Notes under the pieces: model-generated | Told to the model about the DNA's origin: nothing | The model's database searches: none | What the model saw: the letters and a program-made list of their open reading frames with translations, nothing else | Shown here: positions 62,038 to 64,000 of the stretch, piece by piece | How positions within the stretch are numbered: the stretch's first letter is position 1 | Layout: each line of letters opens with the position of its first letter | NCBI RefSeq assembly: GCF_007859655.1 | Contig: NZ_CP042304.1 | Location: forward strand, 372,001 to 436,000 | Length of the DNA stretch: 64,000 bases | Source of the DNA: Devosia ginsengisoli | Lineage (GTDB): Bacteria > Pseudomonadota > Alphaproteobacteria > Rhizobiales > Devosiaceae | Direction of reading: 5' to 3' | Made by a program: the position numbers and the translations under genes

Positions 62038-62119
62038 CGGTGCGTAACCCAGCTTCGCGCCCGATTTTTGTCGTGCGCCGGAGAAAGCCATTGGCACTTT
62101 CCCGGCGAGCGACTATCAC

Positions 62120-62135
62120 CTGCAATCGATTGCAG
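62120..62135. promoter_or_regulatory. LacI-type operator before the beta-mannosidase gene
   Basis: CTGCAATCGATTGCAG is a perfect 16-base palindrome with the central CG typical of LacI/GalR operators, 16 bases before ATG 62152. A LacI-family repressor gene is not in the window. Confidence 0.7.
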
Positions 62136-62151
62136 ACCCGCAAGGAGATCG

Positions 62152-64000
62152 ATGGTGGCTGGTTTGGTTTATTCTGAAATCTCTTTGGCGGGTGACTTCG
62201 CCCTGTCCTCGCCGTCAAACGACATTGCGGCGCCCATCACCCTGCCGGGCGATGTCCACACCGCGCTGCTGGCCGCCAACATCATCCCCGATCCCTATTT
62301 CGGCGAAAACGAAAAGACGGTGATGTGGGTCAATGAAACCGCCTGGTCGGTCGAGCGCAGCTTCACCGCCAGCGCCGCCGATATCCAGGGCTACCTGACC
62401 CTGACCCTCAGCGAAGTGGATTGCATCGCCACCATCCTGCTCAATGGCGAAGTCGTCGCCAACACGCAGAACAGCTTCCTCCGCAACGACATCGACGTCA
62501 CAGGCAAGGTGCGCGAAGGCGACAACACGCTGCGCATCGAATTCGCCATCGCCCCTGACGTCGCCAAGGCCCGCGCCGACGCGCATCCCTTCCCGATCCC
62601 CTTCACCTACAATTACCTGACCAACGGGCTGAAGGGCATCCATATGAACTTCATCCGCAAGGCGGCCTGCCATGCCGGCTGGGACTGGGGCATCTGCCTC
62701 ATGCCGATAGGCGTCTATGGCACGATGAGCCTGCGCAAGTCGCGCCTGACCCGGCAGGAAAGCGTGCAGGTCGATCAGGCCCATGGCAACAAGTCCGTCG
62801 AACTGTCGATAAAGACTCGTCTTTTCGCCTTCGCTCACGGCACGGTTGAACTCGAACACACCATTGATGGCCAGGTGATAGCGGACAAGGTCTCGGTGCA
62901 GCCGGGCGATAACGTCTTCACCCACAATATCACCATCCACGATCCCCAGCTGTGGTGGCCGGCGGGGCAGGGTGCCCAGCCGCTCTACCAACTCACGACC
63001 AATCTCGAAGGCGAAAAGACTACGCGCCAGATCGGCCTGCGCAAGCTCGAATGGGTCGTCGAGCCCGACGAAATCGACCACACCTTCAAATGCCGCATCA
63101 ATGGCCGCGACATCACGATGATGGGCGCCAACTGGATTCCGGCCGACGCCATTCCCTCGCGTATCACGCCCGCAGTCATCCGCGACTTGCTCGACAGCGC
63201 CAAGGCCGCCAATATGAACATGCTCCGCATCTGGGGCGGCGGCCAATACGAGCCGGACTATTTCTACGAACTCTGCGACGAGCTCGGCATCCTGCTCTGG
63301 CACGATTTCATGTTCGCCTGCATGAGCTATCCGTCCGACCGGCCCTTCCTCGACAATGTCCGCACCGAGATCACCCAGCAGGTGCGCCGCCTCAGCCACC
63401 ACGCCTCCATTGCCCTGTGGTGCGGCGACAACGAGGTGATCGGCTCGCTGAGCTGGTATCCCGAAACCAAGGCGGCCCCCGAGCGCTATGTCGCCAATTA
63501 CGACCGCCTCAATTCCATGCTCGGCAATATCGTCGAGGACGAAGACCCCGCCCGCCGTTTCTGGCCGTCCTCGCCCTCCATGGGCTATCTCGATTTCTCC
63601 GACGGCTGGCACGCCGATACGCGCGGCGACACCCATTATTGGGACGTCTGGCATTCGGCCAAGAGCTTCGACGCCTATCGCAGCGTCAATCCGCGTTTCG
63701 CCTCCGAATTCGGCTTCCAGTCCTTCACCTCGATGAATGTCATCGAGACCTTCGCCGAGGAAAAGGACCGCAACCCGTCCTCCCCGGTCATGGAAAACCA
63801 CCAGCGCAACAATGGCGGCAATGCCCGCATCCTCGAGACCATGACGCGCTATTTCCGCTTCCCGCGCGATTTCGACCAGATGGTGTTCCTCAGCCAGATC
63901 CAGCAGGGCCTCGCCATCAAGACCGCCATCGAATACTGGCGCTCCACCAAGCCGCGCTGCATGGGCACATTGTTCTGGCAGATCAACGACATCTGGCCGG
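62152..64000 (+). CDS. GH2 beta-mannosidase, C-terminus beyond the window
   Basis: The frame from ATG 62152 (AAGGAG five bases upstream) is open to the window edge, 616 codons. It has a GH2 sugar-binding domain (WVNETAWSVERSF; LLNGEVVANTQNSFLRND), the immunoglobulin-like domain, and the catalytic TIM barrel with NMNMLRIWGGGQYEPDYFYE, LLWHDFMFACMSYPSD and ALWCGDNEV, where the acid/base Glu follows Asn. The motifs match beta-mannosidases rather than beta-galactosidases. It removes mannose from oligosaccharides taken up by the cell; no signal peptide is seen. Confidence 0.92.
   Translation, partial: MVAGLVYSEISLAGDFALSSPSNDIAAPITLPGDVHTALLAANIIPDPYFGENEKTVMWVNETAWSVERSFTASAADIQGYLTLTLSEVDCIATILLNGEVVANTQNSFLRNDIDVTGKVREGDNTLRIEFAIAPDVAKARADAHPFPIPFTYNYLTNGLKGIHMNFIRKAACHAGWDWGICLMPIGVYGTMSLRKSRLTRQESVQVDQAHGNKSVELSIKTRLFAFAHGTVELEHTIDGQVIADKVSVQPGDNVFTHNITIHDPQLWWPAGQGAQPLYQLTTNLEGEKTTRQIGLRKLEWVVEPDEIDHTFKCRINGRDITMMGANWIPADAIPSRITPAVIRDLLDSAKAANMNMLRIWGGGQYEPDYFYELCDELGILLWHDFMFACMSYPSDRPFLDNVRTEITQQVRRLSHHASIALWCGDNEVIGSLSWYPETKAAPERYVANYDRLNSMLGNIVEDEDPARRFWPSSPSMGYLDFSDGWHADTRGDTHYWDVWHSAKSFDAYRSVNPRFASEFGFQSFTSMNVIETFAEEKDRNPSSPVMENHQRNNGGNARILETMTRYFRFPRDFDQMVFLSQIQQGLAIKTAIEYWRSTKPRCMGTLFWQINDIWP

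Overview
The window is high-GC, densely coded alphaproteobacterial chromosome. The gene order ccmI-ccmE-ccmF-ccmH, degP, a response regulator/kinase pair and glnE, an RcGTA-type gene transfer agent cluster, and several families of intergenic palindromes all point to the Hyphomicrobiales (Rhizobiales). A Devosia-like organism is my best guess, but it is an inference, because no rRNA or other marker gene lies here. I saw no tRNA, rRNA, CRISPR array, insertion sequence, integrase or replication origin.

Left part (1-13.2 kb): housekeeping and orphan genes. They are a DUF2336-like protein, a lipoprotein, a ChrA chromate transporter, Ddl, a GFA-fold protein, a split DUF1254/DUF1214 pair, two tiny membrane proteins, a class A penicillin-binding protein with a frameshifted tail, a UPF0260 cysteine-cluster protein, a GGDEF-like protein with a destroyed active site, a YegD-like Hsp70 and a DUF2147 protein that ends in a strong terminator.

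Centre (13.4-31.3 kb): a complete, collinear GTA-like structural cluster. It runs small and large terminase, portal, small membrane protein, prohead protease, capsid, connector, head closure, tail terminator, tail tube, two chaperones, a very short tape measure, DUF2460 distal tail, DUF2163 hub, NlpC/P60 peptidase and the TIM-barrel megatron. A GH108 endolysin with a C-terminal membrane segment overlaps the end. No lysogeny or replication module flanks it. Accessory DNA interrupts it at three places: (i) a PemK/MazF-type toxin-antitoxin module with its own terminator between large terminase and portal, (ii) a cassette of about 1.8 kb between portal and protease holding an unknown translationally coupled gene pair plus decayed genes, and (iii) an antisense gene between tape measure and distal tail. 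Palindromic repeats fill several other junctions.

Right part (31.3-64 kb): a PepSY/response regulator/kinase operon; a surface-antigen lipoprotein; a large unknown protein; a minus-strand pair of FAD oxidoreductases; the cytochrome c maturation genes ccmIEFH; DegP with a second two-component system; GlnE; a PleC/DivJ-like kinase with a 58-residue partner; PepN; an ABC exporter; an ArsR-SRPBCC fusion; a GGDEF-EAL protein that looks like a pure phosphodiesterase; a TetR/FAD-monooxygenase divergon with clear operators; and the start of a GH2 beta-mannosidase behind a LacI-type operator.

Four genes need a one-base correction to read through: the PBP, the PemK-type toxin, a DUF2442 gene and the DegP-linked response regulator. 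Two of the four lesions are in homopolymers. Base-calling errors are therefore a real alternative to true decay and should be excluded first.
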